A stretch of 64,000 nt of DNA from Coprinellus micaceus (lineage: Eukaryota; Basidiomycota; Agaricomycetes; Agaricales; Psathyrellaceae): assembly GCA_951394405.1 (NCBI GenBank), contig OX596340.1, forward strand, positions 2,604,001 to 2,668,000. Reading direction: 5' to 3'. Made by a program: the position numbers and the translations under genes. This document shows, piece after piece, positions 23,471-34,414 of the stretch. Within the stretch, counting starts at the first letter, position 1. Every line of letters begins with the position of its first letter. The notes below the pieces were generated by a model. That model was given only the letters and a program-made list of their open reading frames with translations, had not been told where the DNA came from and made no database searches.

Positions 23471-24317
23471 GGCCAAAAAGTTAGCATATGGAAGGCATGT
23501 GAAGATCGGGTGCTGTAGCTTACCGGAAAATCCCGTGAGGCTATGCTGATGGCTTGCGGTCTTTGAGTGTTTTGTCTTGGTTTCGTCCCAACTTCGATGA
23601 GGCACTCTTACTAGTTTCCCTCCTCTGTACCTATTGACTCGGTATGGCTCACTTTATTCGTCGTTTCTTGTGCTGACAATGCATTCATTGTATGCGGTAG
23701 CAGGTTAGTCAGTTGTGTATGTCAGTATTCAAGCCTGGAATCTTGCTGGAAGGCCTGTAGGCGTCAGCCATCGGTTTCTCATCCGGTTCCGCTGTGTACC
23801 ATCTGGTGTTCTGGTCTTAGTGCCGGTGGCTGGAGAGTGACTGGTCCAAACAGGCGTTCGTAGTGGCCCCTAAGCATGGGTTCGTCGTCTCAATGGATGC
23901 CTTGTCTCGGAGTCACGTCTTGTGGCGAACGGACAGGTCATGGATTTCATTGGTAAGCTGGCTTGTATTTCATAGATGTCCAAGATCGAATTCTTAACCA
24001 CTCGCCTTATGCCCGCTCACATCTCGTAGATTTGCCTATGTCAGCGGCGGATATGATCACTAGGTGGTGTGTCGCATTGCACCACCGTGATGCACCGCTA
24101 GCAACGTCGTCTGGGTCTACTCCCCCCATTCCCCTTCCGTTGGTGGCCGATGCATAAGCACTTGTACTGGATTCCGTGCCAGGCGTGACCTGGTACGTGT
24201 GGCTTTGTCATGCGTTTCACGACTCGTCAACTTCTGGTTCCCAATGCTGATTCATTCAATTTATGCTCGTTGTGCAGGGTGCTGGGCTCTGTGACATGTT
24301 GTCACGCTGCGTAGGAC
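23471..24317. other. Gene-free stretch between F-box cluster and Helitron
   Basis: About 850 bp with no coding support. The left Helitron end should lie here, but Helitrons have only 5'-TC and a 3' hairpin with CTRR and I could not place the boundary by eye. Confidence 0.4.
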
Positions 24318-24324
24318 TATAAAA
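24318..24324 (+). promoter_or_regulatory. TATA box of the Helitron helicase gene
   Basis: TATAAAA, 60 bp upstream of the ATG at 24384; its spacing supports the spliced start rather than the ATG at 24565. Confidence 0.55.
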
Positions 24325-24383
24325 GCCCGTTGGTTTTGTCAAGTTGCCCTACTTTACGAGACGAATTTCCAACCGCAACAAAG

Positions 24384-27300
24384 ATGTCAGATATCCAGCT
24401 TCTTGCTAAAGGTAAGCGTTGGCACCCTTCAATCCCCGTCAAACCAATGCTGACTTTTGACAACTCTCGTGCACATCTCTGCGTCCTTATGGTCGCTGCA
24501 CCCAACGTTATGTATACCTCCATAATATCTTGCGTTTACTTGCCGTGCTACACCCATAATATGTATGACTTCTTCAGAAATATCCATTCGCCGTATTATA
24601 GCGGTCAATGGGGTGTCTCGTCTGGAGTCTCTGTCCGTTCGTACGTTCAATGAATATTACTCTTTGCACAGTATAACGCCCTCACTGGACTCCTTAGGCC
24701 CTAAGCTGAACGACGCAAACTACTTCATTACCTGTGGTGTCAGGCACGATGAATTGGTTGAGTGCCATCGATTCATTCTGGGCAAGGATTTAAAGGTTCT
24801 GTGTTCGTACCATGGCATCCCCACGTTCAATGCCTGTGTCGATTCTATGCGCGATGGCTTACGGCGTCATCTGGTGTGTGGCCCTGACTGTAGGATCGCC
24901 TTTATGACTTTCAAACTGCTTCCTAGAGCTCGTCACAACGTCGACGCGCGATTCTTGTCGACAGTACTCGATATTCCCCTTGTCAGATCTGAACTCGATA
25001 GTGGTTTCCCTAACGCTCGTTCTATGCCCGAGGCTGTGGGTCACTCCCTATCTTCCCCCAGTTATACCCTCGGCGACGACTCTCACTTGGTTCCCCCGTC
25101 CACGGAGTTGAAGGAGGCGATCATCAGAGAATGGCAAGGCGCCCTGTGCCCCACAAAGCTCCGAAGGGGTTCCTGTGCAATCTGCGCCAAGCTCGTTGCC
25201 CATAGTTCCCTGGAACCAGTTAATGCGGTGGATCTGGATTTGAGTCTCCTGAGAAATGACCAGTTGCCGATAGAATTGTGTCCGACTGACTATGACTACC
25301 ATTTGTACGACAGAGCCCTTCTCCACGCCCGAGGTATGCACGACAAATGGCGGCTAGGGTTGCTCGATGTGTGCGAGGCCTGCGGCAATGATCTGTCGAA
25401 AAAGAAAATGCCAAAATTCGCCCTCTGCAACTGGCTGTACTATGGTCGGGACCGCCTACCGCCTGACGTGCAGGTCGCGTTTACGGAGTCCAGTGTCTTC
25501 GAAAGGGTTCTGGTCGCTCGCGCTAGGTCGAATGTCCTATCTTGTCGGTTCAGTACAACGCCTACAAATGCATCTGATACTGAGCCGACTACTGATGGTA
25601 GAGGCAAGTCGTTTCGTCATACTCAGCATGGGATGAAAGGGAACGTTGTGGTCACTCCGATGGATCTGCTGAGATTAAATGAGTACCTCCCACCTTCACC
25701 TGACTCCATACGAGATACATTGTGTATCATATTTACGGGTTCAACTCAGCAAGTTACAAAGGAATCGCTTCAAAGCCGGAAGTTACATCCCGTTCTCGTC
25801 CGCAAAAGTAGAATAAAGCTATTAATCCAGTTCCTGATTGCGTACAACCCTCACTACGGTTATGTATCTGGGTTCAAAGGTTTCAGCGACGATTATTTGA
25901 ACCGCCTGTTCTCTGGCTTGGGTGATGTCGGCGTACCGGATCGCGTAGAGATCGCCCAATTGAGTGACTCCATTGCTAGTGACGCGCTGAATTCTGGGTA
26001 CATACCTCGGGCTGACGCTCCTATTCCAGTGCAGACCCCGGACTCTGATGTATTAATGATGGAAAATGTGGGATATACCATGACCGACCGCACGCCTCAT
26101 GCGTATCAGCGAATGAAATGGGATGCATTGCAAAGGTGTCTGGATAAGAAGCCATTCCTGAACCTTCGTAGGGGGAGTAACATAGTGCCAGATTTCTCGA
26201 ACCCTTGTATCTTGTCGTGGATCCTGCCTCATTTGGATCCCTGGGGAATAGGAGGTTTTTACCATCCGTTGCGAACTCGGTATATTAGCATGGAGGAGCA
26301 GCTCGCCCATATGCTTCAAATGGACGACGACTACTTTGTCAAGGACCCGGAGTTTGCTTTCATTTTTTACAATATCATACGAAAGAAGAGTGTCTCGCAA
26401 GGGCTCCGCTTTTCGGCGCCTATCTCGAAGTACCGGCGCTTAGTTGAAGATATCCTCACTGTTGACCGCGTGCAGTTGGTTCAACTCGCTAACAAATTTG
26501 ATTCTGACCCTACATACTCCCCTGTGAGCGAGTCTGAGTTGCATTTGGTCAATCTGTTGCGGACTATCAGTGCGTCTTCGGCCGGAGTTCCGGGGAGCGT
26601 TGCCCAAAAAATCGTGATGCGCAATGAAATTAGAGCCATGATTGTCGCATACGGAGCGCCGAAGCTTTTCATTACACTTACCCCTTCGGATCGCGATAAT
26701 ATTCTGGTGCAGGCGTTGACTTCCGCTTCACCTGATATTGGAGACTTGATGCGGGGGACCGCATTATCCGATTGGCAGCGGAATCTGTTGGCGACGAGGA
26801 ATCCATGTGCGTGCGCCATGTTCTTCGATCATGTCATAAAAGGATTCATTGAAATCATCCTGCGATACGGACGAGACGGAGGAGGCCTGTATGGCCATTG
26901 CACTGCGTACTATGGAACTGTGGAAGCTCAAGGAAGGGGTACCCTCCACTGCCATTTTTTGATTTGGTTGACGGGTCATCCACCTCCCAATACGCTGCAG
27001 CGGTTGGTCTCGGAATCCCCGGACTACAGGGTTAAACTTTTCACTTGGTTAGAGTCAATAATGTGTGCCGATTTTCTTGGGGAGAATGGTCGCAGGCTTG
27101 GTAGTGAGGCATGGACTAAGCGAAAGGAGCGCGAGATCAGAGGCGTTGGGAGCATCCATCCGGGCGCACTCATCGGACCCCTAATCAATAATTACTCATC
27201 CGAGCGCTTCTGGGAAGAGTATGATATGTACGTGAATCAATTGTTGGTCGAATATCATATACATGAGCACAAGCCTACGTGTTTCAAGTATCTCGCACGA

Positions 27301-30300
27301 TGGGAACAGCCTACCGCTGCAGATTGCAGAATGGGTATCACTGGAGAGGTATTTCCAGAGACGATGTTTGACCCCGAGACTATGAGCATCATTGTAAAGA
27401 GAACTCACCCGAGAATGACCCATTTTACTCCAATCGTTACCTTCCTCTTGAAGTGCAATTCTGATACTAAGTTCATCGGCTCGGGCGCAGAAGCCTTGGC
27501 ACGCATGTACTACCTTACTAGCTACCTTACTAAACCGTCAATGTCGATGCACGTTGGACTTTTCGCGCTTTCGTACGCAATCAGTAGGATCGAGAAGCGT
27601 CTTTTTGACGATGGGGTGGCAGCGTTTGGTTTGTCAGACGAAAGGATTGCCTCCGCTATGACAACTGCTGTGAACAGTATGATGGGTCACCAGGAAATCT
27701 CACATCCTCAAGTCATGAGCTATCTCGTCGGAGGAGGCGATCATTACTCCAGCGAAAAGTTCCAGGCTTTCAATTGGGGCAGTATACTTGGTTATGTCTC
27801 TTTATACTGGAACTCAGTAGACTCTGAGGTACCCTCTTCAGATAGAACTGAAGATAACGTGTCGCTGTCTATGAAACGTGGCGAATTGATGATCTCGAGT
27901 CAGCGCTTGGACTATATGCTTCGTAGCACGCATGATCCGTATAATGCGCTGTGCGTGTACGATTTTTTTGCCATGGTGCGAAAGCAGACTATCGGGCTCG
28001 TAAGTAATGGCTACCCTCTTGACAGTGCTGGTCAGAATCCGCTAGGCGGAGCTCATTCCCTTGGTGTAGACTGTGCTCGGTTCTCGTCGCCTGACCATCC
28101 TCAGTTCAGAACGCATTGCCTTAAATTCAGGAGGAGACCGTGCATTCCTGTGCTTTTAGGTCCGAGTGTCCTTCGCAAGGGGTTAAATACTGATAGCGAG
28201 CGTCGGGCTATGCAAATCCTTACTTTATTTAAACCTTGGCGTGAGGCTAGGGACCTTAAATCGGTCGCGCAGACTTGGTGTGACGCGCTTGCTGAATATA
28301 CCCCTGTTTTCTCCATGCAGCATGCAGCCTTAGTGGACCATCTTGATATATTAGCTGAATCCAAGGAGGAACGAGACAAGAGTATGAACCGTAGGCGTCA
28401 GAATAAGCGCCGTCGGGTGACTGCGCCACCGGGTATGACTATAGCCGGACTCATCTCGGATATTGCCGATACGGGGAGGTCTGATACTGACTCAATTGTG
28501 TTGGCTGGCTCTGTCTTTAATACCTTGCTCCATACCTCTTTTACTCCGGATGCTGTGTATTCAGATGGGTCCATACGCCGATTAGTTGAACTGATAGGAC
28601 CTTTGTGTGCCGCGACGTTGAACCATTGCTACCCTGTTTCTTTGTTAACAGCGTCGTCTATGGATTTAGATGGTGGCGATGTATGTAGTCCTCATGAGTA
28701 CGTGGGTGTGCCCATGGACGTGGACGATACTGATAGCCATATCCGTCATGTCGCAGGTATGAGATTAAACCATATCAGTACTAACGCTCTAGACGATGCT
28801 CAGGAGGTTCACCCCGGTGATACATTGCGAGCAGGTGGTAGTCTCAACCCTACCGTGCTAATCGGGCGACTCGCTGACGAGGGCGCGAATGGCAATTTGG
28901 TTGATGTGCCCCTCGATATTAGATCTGCGGATAGTCCTCTGGATTGGAGGTGGTCATGTCTAGCACGCGTTATATCCGACAAGATGCTCTACACGAATCC
29001 TGAGCAATTAAGGGCCTTTCTAATTATCGCTCGGCATATAATCGAGGGTGGGAGACAATTGTTGATGTACGTTGGTGGCATGGGCGGTACTGGCAAGTCT
29101 CACGTCGTGGAATCTATTGTGTTGTTGCTTAGCCTTCTCGATCGCAGAAAAGAACTCCTCATTGGGGCCCCTACTGGCATTGCGGCCGTGTTGATAGGTG
29201 GGGCAACCCTGCACTCCTTGATTCTAGCTAATACTACCAAGCGTCAGTCTGTAAGTCAAAAATTGACTGATATATGGCGACATGTGCGATACTTGATCAT
29301 CGATGAAATTTCTATGGTCGGTGCTTCGTTCTTCGCCATGTTGTCAAATCGCATTTGCATAGCCAAGGGTGACGATCCCCTCAACGGTTCACGTCTTTTC
29401 GGGGGTGTTAGTGTCATTGCGCTCGGGGACTTTTGCCAGTTGAAACCTGTGAACCAGCACAGTCTCTTCTCCTCTGCATTAATATCGCGGCCGTCCTTTG
29501 AACAAGTGCGTGATAACATTGCGCTTGATGCCATGTCGGGTGTCTACATTTGGCGAGAATTCCGAACTGTGGTTCAGCTGATGCAGAACCAGAGGCAGAT
29601 AAATGACCCTGTGTACGCCTCTGTGCTCAGTAATATCCGTTTGAAGCATTGGATGTCGCCCATCGATGGGACAGTGTGGACTGAGACTCAATATATTGAC
29701 TATCTACAGAGCCGACTGTTGTCACGAGTTGCTAGGGATGACCATCAGGAGTTGGCAATGTTCTCCGACGCGCCGGTCATCGTGGGACATCGCATGCTAC
29801 GGGATGCTCTGAATGTGAAACTCCTTCAATATCATTCGCGTCAAGCCAACGAGCGTGTGCATCTCTACTACGCACATGACACTGTTTCTGGCCAGCCATC
29901 CGAGGGCCGAATCAAGGAGGTACTGTGGGGTTTACCGTCCACTAAGTGCAATGACATGCTCGGTGTCCTACCGTTATTCGTCGGAATGCGGGTTATGATA
30001 ATGGAGAATATTGCGATTAGTAACGGGATTGTGAACGGCGCAGAAGGGACTGTGTGCGACGTGAAATATCATCTAAATTCTGAAAATGAGCGTGTGGCTG
30101 ATGCAGTGTACGTCCGCGTCCCGGGGAGTCAGATTGCAGTCCCGGGATTGGACCCGGACGTAGTCGTGATTGCTCCTGTGGCTATTAGCGTGCCTTTCAA
30201 TTTCTCTGTTTACTCACCGCACATCTCGGTGCAGTCGTTCCGTCGGAGGCAGATCCCTATCATTCCTGCATACTCGTACACAGACTACAAATCTCAGGGG

Positions 30301-30606
30301 AGGTCGCTTGAGCGTTGTATCGTTGATTTGGCGACTGCCCATGGGCAGGGAGTATATGTCATGCTTTCAAGGGTCAAGAGCCTTCGGGGCTTGCTGATAT
30401 TAAGGTGGTTTCCTCCTACGCAAATATTCCAGAGACCGTTGGAGGAGCTCAGAACGGAATTGTCGAGACTAGATGCATTGGATGTGGCTACTCTTTCTGT
30501 TTTCAACGCACCTTCCACTTTCCATGACAGGATGGCGTATATCATGTCTGCAGTTCGGCAAGCTGGCACGGCCACCAATCTGGGTGATGATACAGTGGCG
30601 AAGTGA
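24384..30606 (+). CDS. Helitron Rep/PIF1-type helicase (transposase)
   Basis: Rolling-circle transposase of a Helitron. Proposed exons 24384-24411 (MSDIQLLAK plus one base) and 24578-30606; the GTAAGC donor, TCTTCAG acceptor and phase all fit. The main exon alone is an uninterrupted frame of 2013 codons. Order: Cys-rich N-terminal region (CAICAKL, VCEACG), Helitron-like N domain with Rep metal motif GTLHCHFLIW, Rep Tyr/Lys motif YYLTSYLTK, then a PIF1/RecD-like helicase with Walker A GGMGGTGKSH, Walker B YLIIDEISMVG, GDFCQLKPV, and C-terminal YTDYKSQGRSLERC. No stops or frameshifts, so the copy looks recent and possibly active. Confidence 0.93.
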
Positions 30607-30725
30607 GCGCTTGATTAGGCGCCTAACTTGATCGGGATTTGATTTGATTTTCTGAGTGTCCTGGTATTCGTTTTATAGTCTACGACGGCATACGGGTGTC
30701 ATTCAGGGTCTGTTATGATGTTTAT

Positions 30726-31297
30726 TCATAGTAGGAGCTCGTTTATCCCGTATCTAAAGGATTCAAAGTTGAAATTCAGTCCTGCCTCGGGCGTAAAGTG
30801 GATTACCGGCACGTACCTAGCTAGCACTTGTCGGTTATAGACATCACATCCTTCAAGCCAATCTAACCAGTCGACCTTGTCGTTCACAAAAATACCCCAT
30901 TGGCTGAAAGCTTCTTGTACCTCTTTGGTCATCCGATTGGAAGCTTCTGGAGACGCCCACCCCAGCCTGCCTAGTTGACGTAGAGCCCAATTATAGCACT
31001 CTGGATGGCGGTTCATCTCTGCGATCACTGAGGGATCGCGGCGAATGTGGGCCTGTCCAATATGTTGTCGTCAGTCTACGACGAGGCTTAGCCGTATGTC
31101 GGGGAGATACTCACAATGTCTGTGGCGAATGTGCGCGCCCACCTCAGTGCCCAGGTCCATTTGTTCGCCAGGACGCAATTTGGGTACATAAGCATTGGGG
31201 CTGCCCATCCGAGTGCGAAATGGAAGTAGATGAGGTTTGGGTCTCTGTTGAGGGGTGCGACGACTTGAGGCGTCTTGTGTGGCGCGAGCGTAAACAT
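30726..31297 (-). CDS. Unknown two-exon protein next to the Helitron
   Basis: Exon 1 is 31115-31297 (MFTLAPHKTPQVVAPLNRD) and exon 2 is 30726-31052, joined in phase 0 across a GTGAGT...ACAG intron; 169 residues. The product is Trp-rich (WTWALRWARTF, WLDWLEG) with Leu/Ala-rich helices and ends FRYGINELLL. I recognise no family. Convergent with the Helitron helicase, about 120 bp from its stop, so it may be cargo or the first unit of the neighbouring kinase-like locus. Codon usage shows no obvious break from its surroundings. Confidence 0.6.
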
Positions 31298-31789
31298 CCT
31301 GTTTCGGTTTCCAGGATGCAGTATGCGGCGCGGGGGGTTGGATGTCGCGTCGTCCTGCTCTCCGTGAGGGTTACTTGGCTGCGTACTTAAATGGTTGTCG
31401 AGTCTTCATTGGGGCATGAGTACGGTAATTCGCGGTGGAGGTACTTATGATATGATGATTAGTTAGGTGTACTGACTGTCGGGGCCTCAAATTCGCTCAC
31501 ACATGGACGGCGGTTGGTTACCACGGGGTGTGGGAGGTTGGTGTGTGGTTAGAGCTCGTGCGTGTCTGCGGTTAAATCCAGACTTGGGTCTGGGTATGTA
31601 CCGTTTCTCGTTTGTGTGCAGTGAGTGTTTGGGTTCGGCTCAGCGGTCCTGGCCGGTTCGTATTTCAAATTACTGGCTTTGGGGGTTGCGTTGCTGAGTT
31701 GAGATGTTGATTATAAACGGTAGGACTAGATACAGCTTGTATTAATTTGGTTGATCATCGAGCGTTGTATCTATCATCATGGGGCTTTG
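31298..31789. other. Intergenic, unknown gene to kinase-like gene
   Basis: About 490 bp, promoter side of the unknown gene. A short + strand frame at 31503-31697 has no support. Nothing else recognised. Confidence 0.4.
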
Positions 31790-32865
31790 TTACATCAGCC
31801 TATCCCTGAAGAAAATCGAGCGTTCGAGGACATCATGTAGGTCCCATCTAGCCTCTGGGTTGATACGCATTAGGGCGTAGACGATGTCGCATAGGTCTTT
31901 GTCTCGTATGAGGTCCTGATTTCATTATTAGCGCAGTGCTGAATATCGTAGGAACAGCGCACCTCAATTCTGTTCGAACCTTGGACATGCAACTTGGCTC
32001 GGTGGTGTACGTGACTGTCCACCTGGACGAGCTCCCACTCGTCGAATATATAAGGGTAAATGCGGCGTATCTCGCTCACCATCCTGGGTGGGATGAATTC
32101 AATAGTGTGTTCCATCATGAGGAGAGAGTCTCTAGCGTAGTAGCTAGACGACGAAATCCTGGGGAATATTGAGTAGTTGAGGGCCATCTCGGCAATGACG
32201 CAACCTAGTGAGAAGTTATCCGTTTTGTAGTTGACATCGGGTAGGCCTGTGGTAGGTCCTTGTCAGATAAACAGTCCTAAGTATGCCCGCATCACACCTA
32301 CCCAGTATGAGTTCGGGAGATCTGTAACGGTCAGTCCCGGTCATCGTTCCTTCGTTCCTCGTGTCGCCCATGAACGCGATGCGAATGCGAGGGTCAGTCA
32401 AAACGTCCTAGTTTTGAGTCAGCGCTTGCATGGTTACTATTGCGGGACCCGTACCCTTTTGCGGAATCTTTCAGTGCAGATATCATAGTACCCTTCTTTC
32501 GAGTACTGGGGGGATACGAGGTAAATATTCGCCGGACAGATGTCACAATGGACGAGATGGTGGTTATGGAGATCTAGGAGTGGATTGTATTAGTTAGTAT
32601 TGTGATTCGACTGGTGGTTAAGATGCTCACATCCGAGGCCTCTCATGAGCTGCCCGGCAATCTGCTTGACCTGATGCAAGGACAGAGGGGCCGCATTCTT
32701 ATCAAAAAATGTGGCGAGGGTTGAGGTTTGGTGGGCAATTACGGTGAGCAAATCAGCCCCTTGGTCGAATTGCTTAAGGGTCTTGAGGAAGTAGCTAAGG
32801 TAGCGGGAATAGTTAGACGAGGTGACAAGTTGTTGAAATTGGTCGGACAACGCGCCTTGGGCCAT
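31790..32865 (-). CDS. Protein-kinase-like gene lacking N-lobe and DFG aspartate (probable pseudokinase or captured fragment)
   Basis: Five exons join in phase: 32631-32865, 32455-32573, 32302-32407, 31963-32246, 31790-31915. The product shows the kinase C-lobe: GYLHNHHLVHCDICPANIYL (catalytic loop HCD..N), then IRIAFMGDTR where DFG should be, so FMG replaces it, GTDRYRSPELILG (activation segment with SPE), and DNFSLGCVIAEMA (helix F). A C-terminal RINPEARWDLHDVL matches the conserved Arg region. Upstream of MAQGALSDQF at 32865 I find no glycine-rich loop or VAIK lysine, so the N-lobe is absent or on an unseen exon. Adjacent to a Helitron, which are known to capture gene pieces. Confidence 0.7.
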
Positions 32866-33357
32866 CTGTGGCGACGTTTTGAAGGAGGAAGCGCTCCTCA
32901 GCCTTCAACTTGGCCTCTTCGATGCGAGACTTTCTCACCCTATGACACCCGAATGACATGCACCCAGTGACTCACTTGAGTGTGCATATGGCCCTTACCT
33001 CATGAGCTGATTGTGCCCAATTGAGTAGAAAGGATGGCCTAAACACCCTGAGTCAACTGAGGGGGGCTCAATTGACTCATCCCAGGTATGCCAGAAGTGA
33101 GGGAAGGACGCGCCCGCCTGATCCCCAAAATAGTGGTGCGCCCTCGGCGCGGATCAAATGGCCGACAACCCCCACATCCGAATATAGGACCCGGCCTGGA
33201 ACTGGACTCCACACCGTCGGGCCAGATGAATTCGGGCCATCAGGACCTACGGAAAGACTGTAGCACTTAAGTTCAATACATATAGCTAATTGGTCGGACA
33301 TTGGAGCTACAATTCGGATACACTGAAAGATATTCAATACAACCACGGGTGAACAGA
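32866..33357. other. Left flank of the KDZ island with CTCAATTG motifs
   Basis: No gene. Contains CTCAATTGA at 33067-33075 and the inverted CAATTGAG at 33018-33025, plus related GAGTCAACTGAG, resembling motifs near 57.25-57.35 kb. Confidence 0.5.
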
Positions 33358-34100
33358 CTAATTAGTTTTATCGGATTTCACTTTAGCTCGACTATCCTCC
33401 AGCTTCTCCAGGTAGTCCTCCAATTCGTCCTGCCTAGACGTGACATACATCGCCCGACCGACCGCATCCAGCACTGCTTTGGTCTGATTTCGATCACGGA
33501 TCAAAGTACGATGGTGGTCCCTCAGACGGTCTCGCATCCACTCTAAGTCTCGAAGGTGAGCCCGCAAAAAGGACACAGACAGACGGAGACCATCATGCGA
33601 GTGCAAGTCCCAATAGTTAGGGGTTTGCGGGCGATCCCCGAGCGACGGAGAGCCGGGCTGGCGTTCGATATGGGGCACGCTGTCGACGATGTCATTGACT
33701 TGGGAGAGTAAGGCCTTCTGCATGCTGGCACCACGAACGGGGTCCTTGGATACAAGGAGTCGAGGGGGATTCACAGAGCTCCCGCTCTTGGTGGTAGCAT
33801 GCCCGGCCGCAGCTTTGAACAAGCCGCCGCCCACGTTCGCAGCCCAAGCACTCTCGGGGGGGTCTTGAATTGAGCGGCTGTTAGTAAATGATATGTCACA
33901 ACCCAGTAAGACCACCTCTCACCCAACTGTTGCGATCCGGGCGGGGAGAAAGAATCAATACCATTTCCCTGATCAATATCCATCCCAAAGTCTTTGCACG
34001 ATGTTAGAACCCCTGTGTCTGCGTGTGGATGATATTACTCACCTTCCTTGGTGTTGCCGGCCTTCTTCTTCGTCGAGGCTTTACTGGTCATCATGGGCAT
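33358..34100 (-). CDS. Unknown nuclear-type protein with C-terminal coiled coil
   Basis: Three exons: 34043-34100, 33923-33991, 33358-33863, phases 1 and 1 matching, 210 residues. It begins MPMMTSKASTKKKAGNTKE, a basic stretch suggesting nuclear localisation, then an unstructured Gly/Ser/Pro region. The C-terminal half is helical and charged (SFLRAHLRDLEWMRDRLRDHH, RQDELEDYLEKLEDSRAKV), a likely coiled coil. I recognise no family. It lies at the left edge of the KDZ island and is transcribed away from the Zn-cluster gene. Its overall plan resembles the small coiled-coil genes at the right end of the island. Confidence 0.65.
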
Positions 34101-34414
34101 CAACTCAAAGGCGAACCATCAACCTTGGGAGGTCGTGCACGGAGGCAAATCGGGGAGCCTAGGACGTGACCTTTAAAATGTTCGCCGCGAGGTAATACCG
34201 GTGTCTCGGAAAAACCATAGATAGTCGCATGACCAACGGTGGTGGAAGAGCGGACGAGGCATGTGCTTCCTTCCAGGCTGAGATTATCGGGGCGATCTGA
34301 GATTTTCGACTCAAGCGGTAAGAGACGCAAGGGACATGTGAACTTCAAACCTTGTCCCATCTGAGCTTAAGTCGAATCTGCACCCCCAAAGCGAACCTTT
34401 GAACAGACCTCACA
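34101..34414. other. Divergent promoter region
   Basis: About 310 bp between divergent starts at 34100 (-) and 34415 (+). No TATA box or repeat stood out. Confidence 0.4.

Larger units (their letters stand above)
24318..30700 (+). mobile_element. Helitron, minimum extent (ends not defined)
   Basis: Extent taken from the TATA box to just past the helicase stop. True termini are not placed; the genes at 30.7-32.9 kb could be captured cargo inside the same element. A palindrome-like TTAGGCGCCTAA lies at about 30616-30627. Confidence 0.6.

Noticed and set aside
24330..24653. Plus-strand ORF of 107 codons upstream of the Helitron helicase
   Set aside because: It overlaps the predicted leader intron in another frame and has no motifs.
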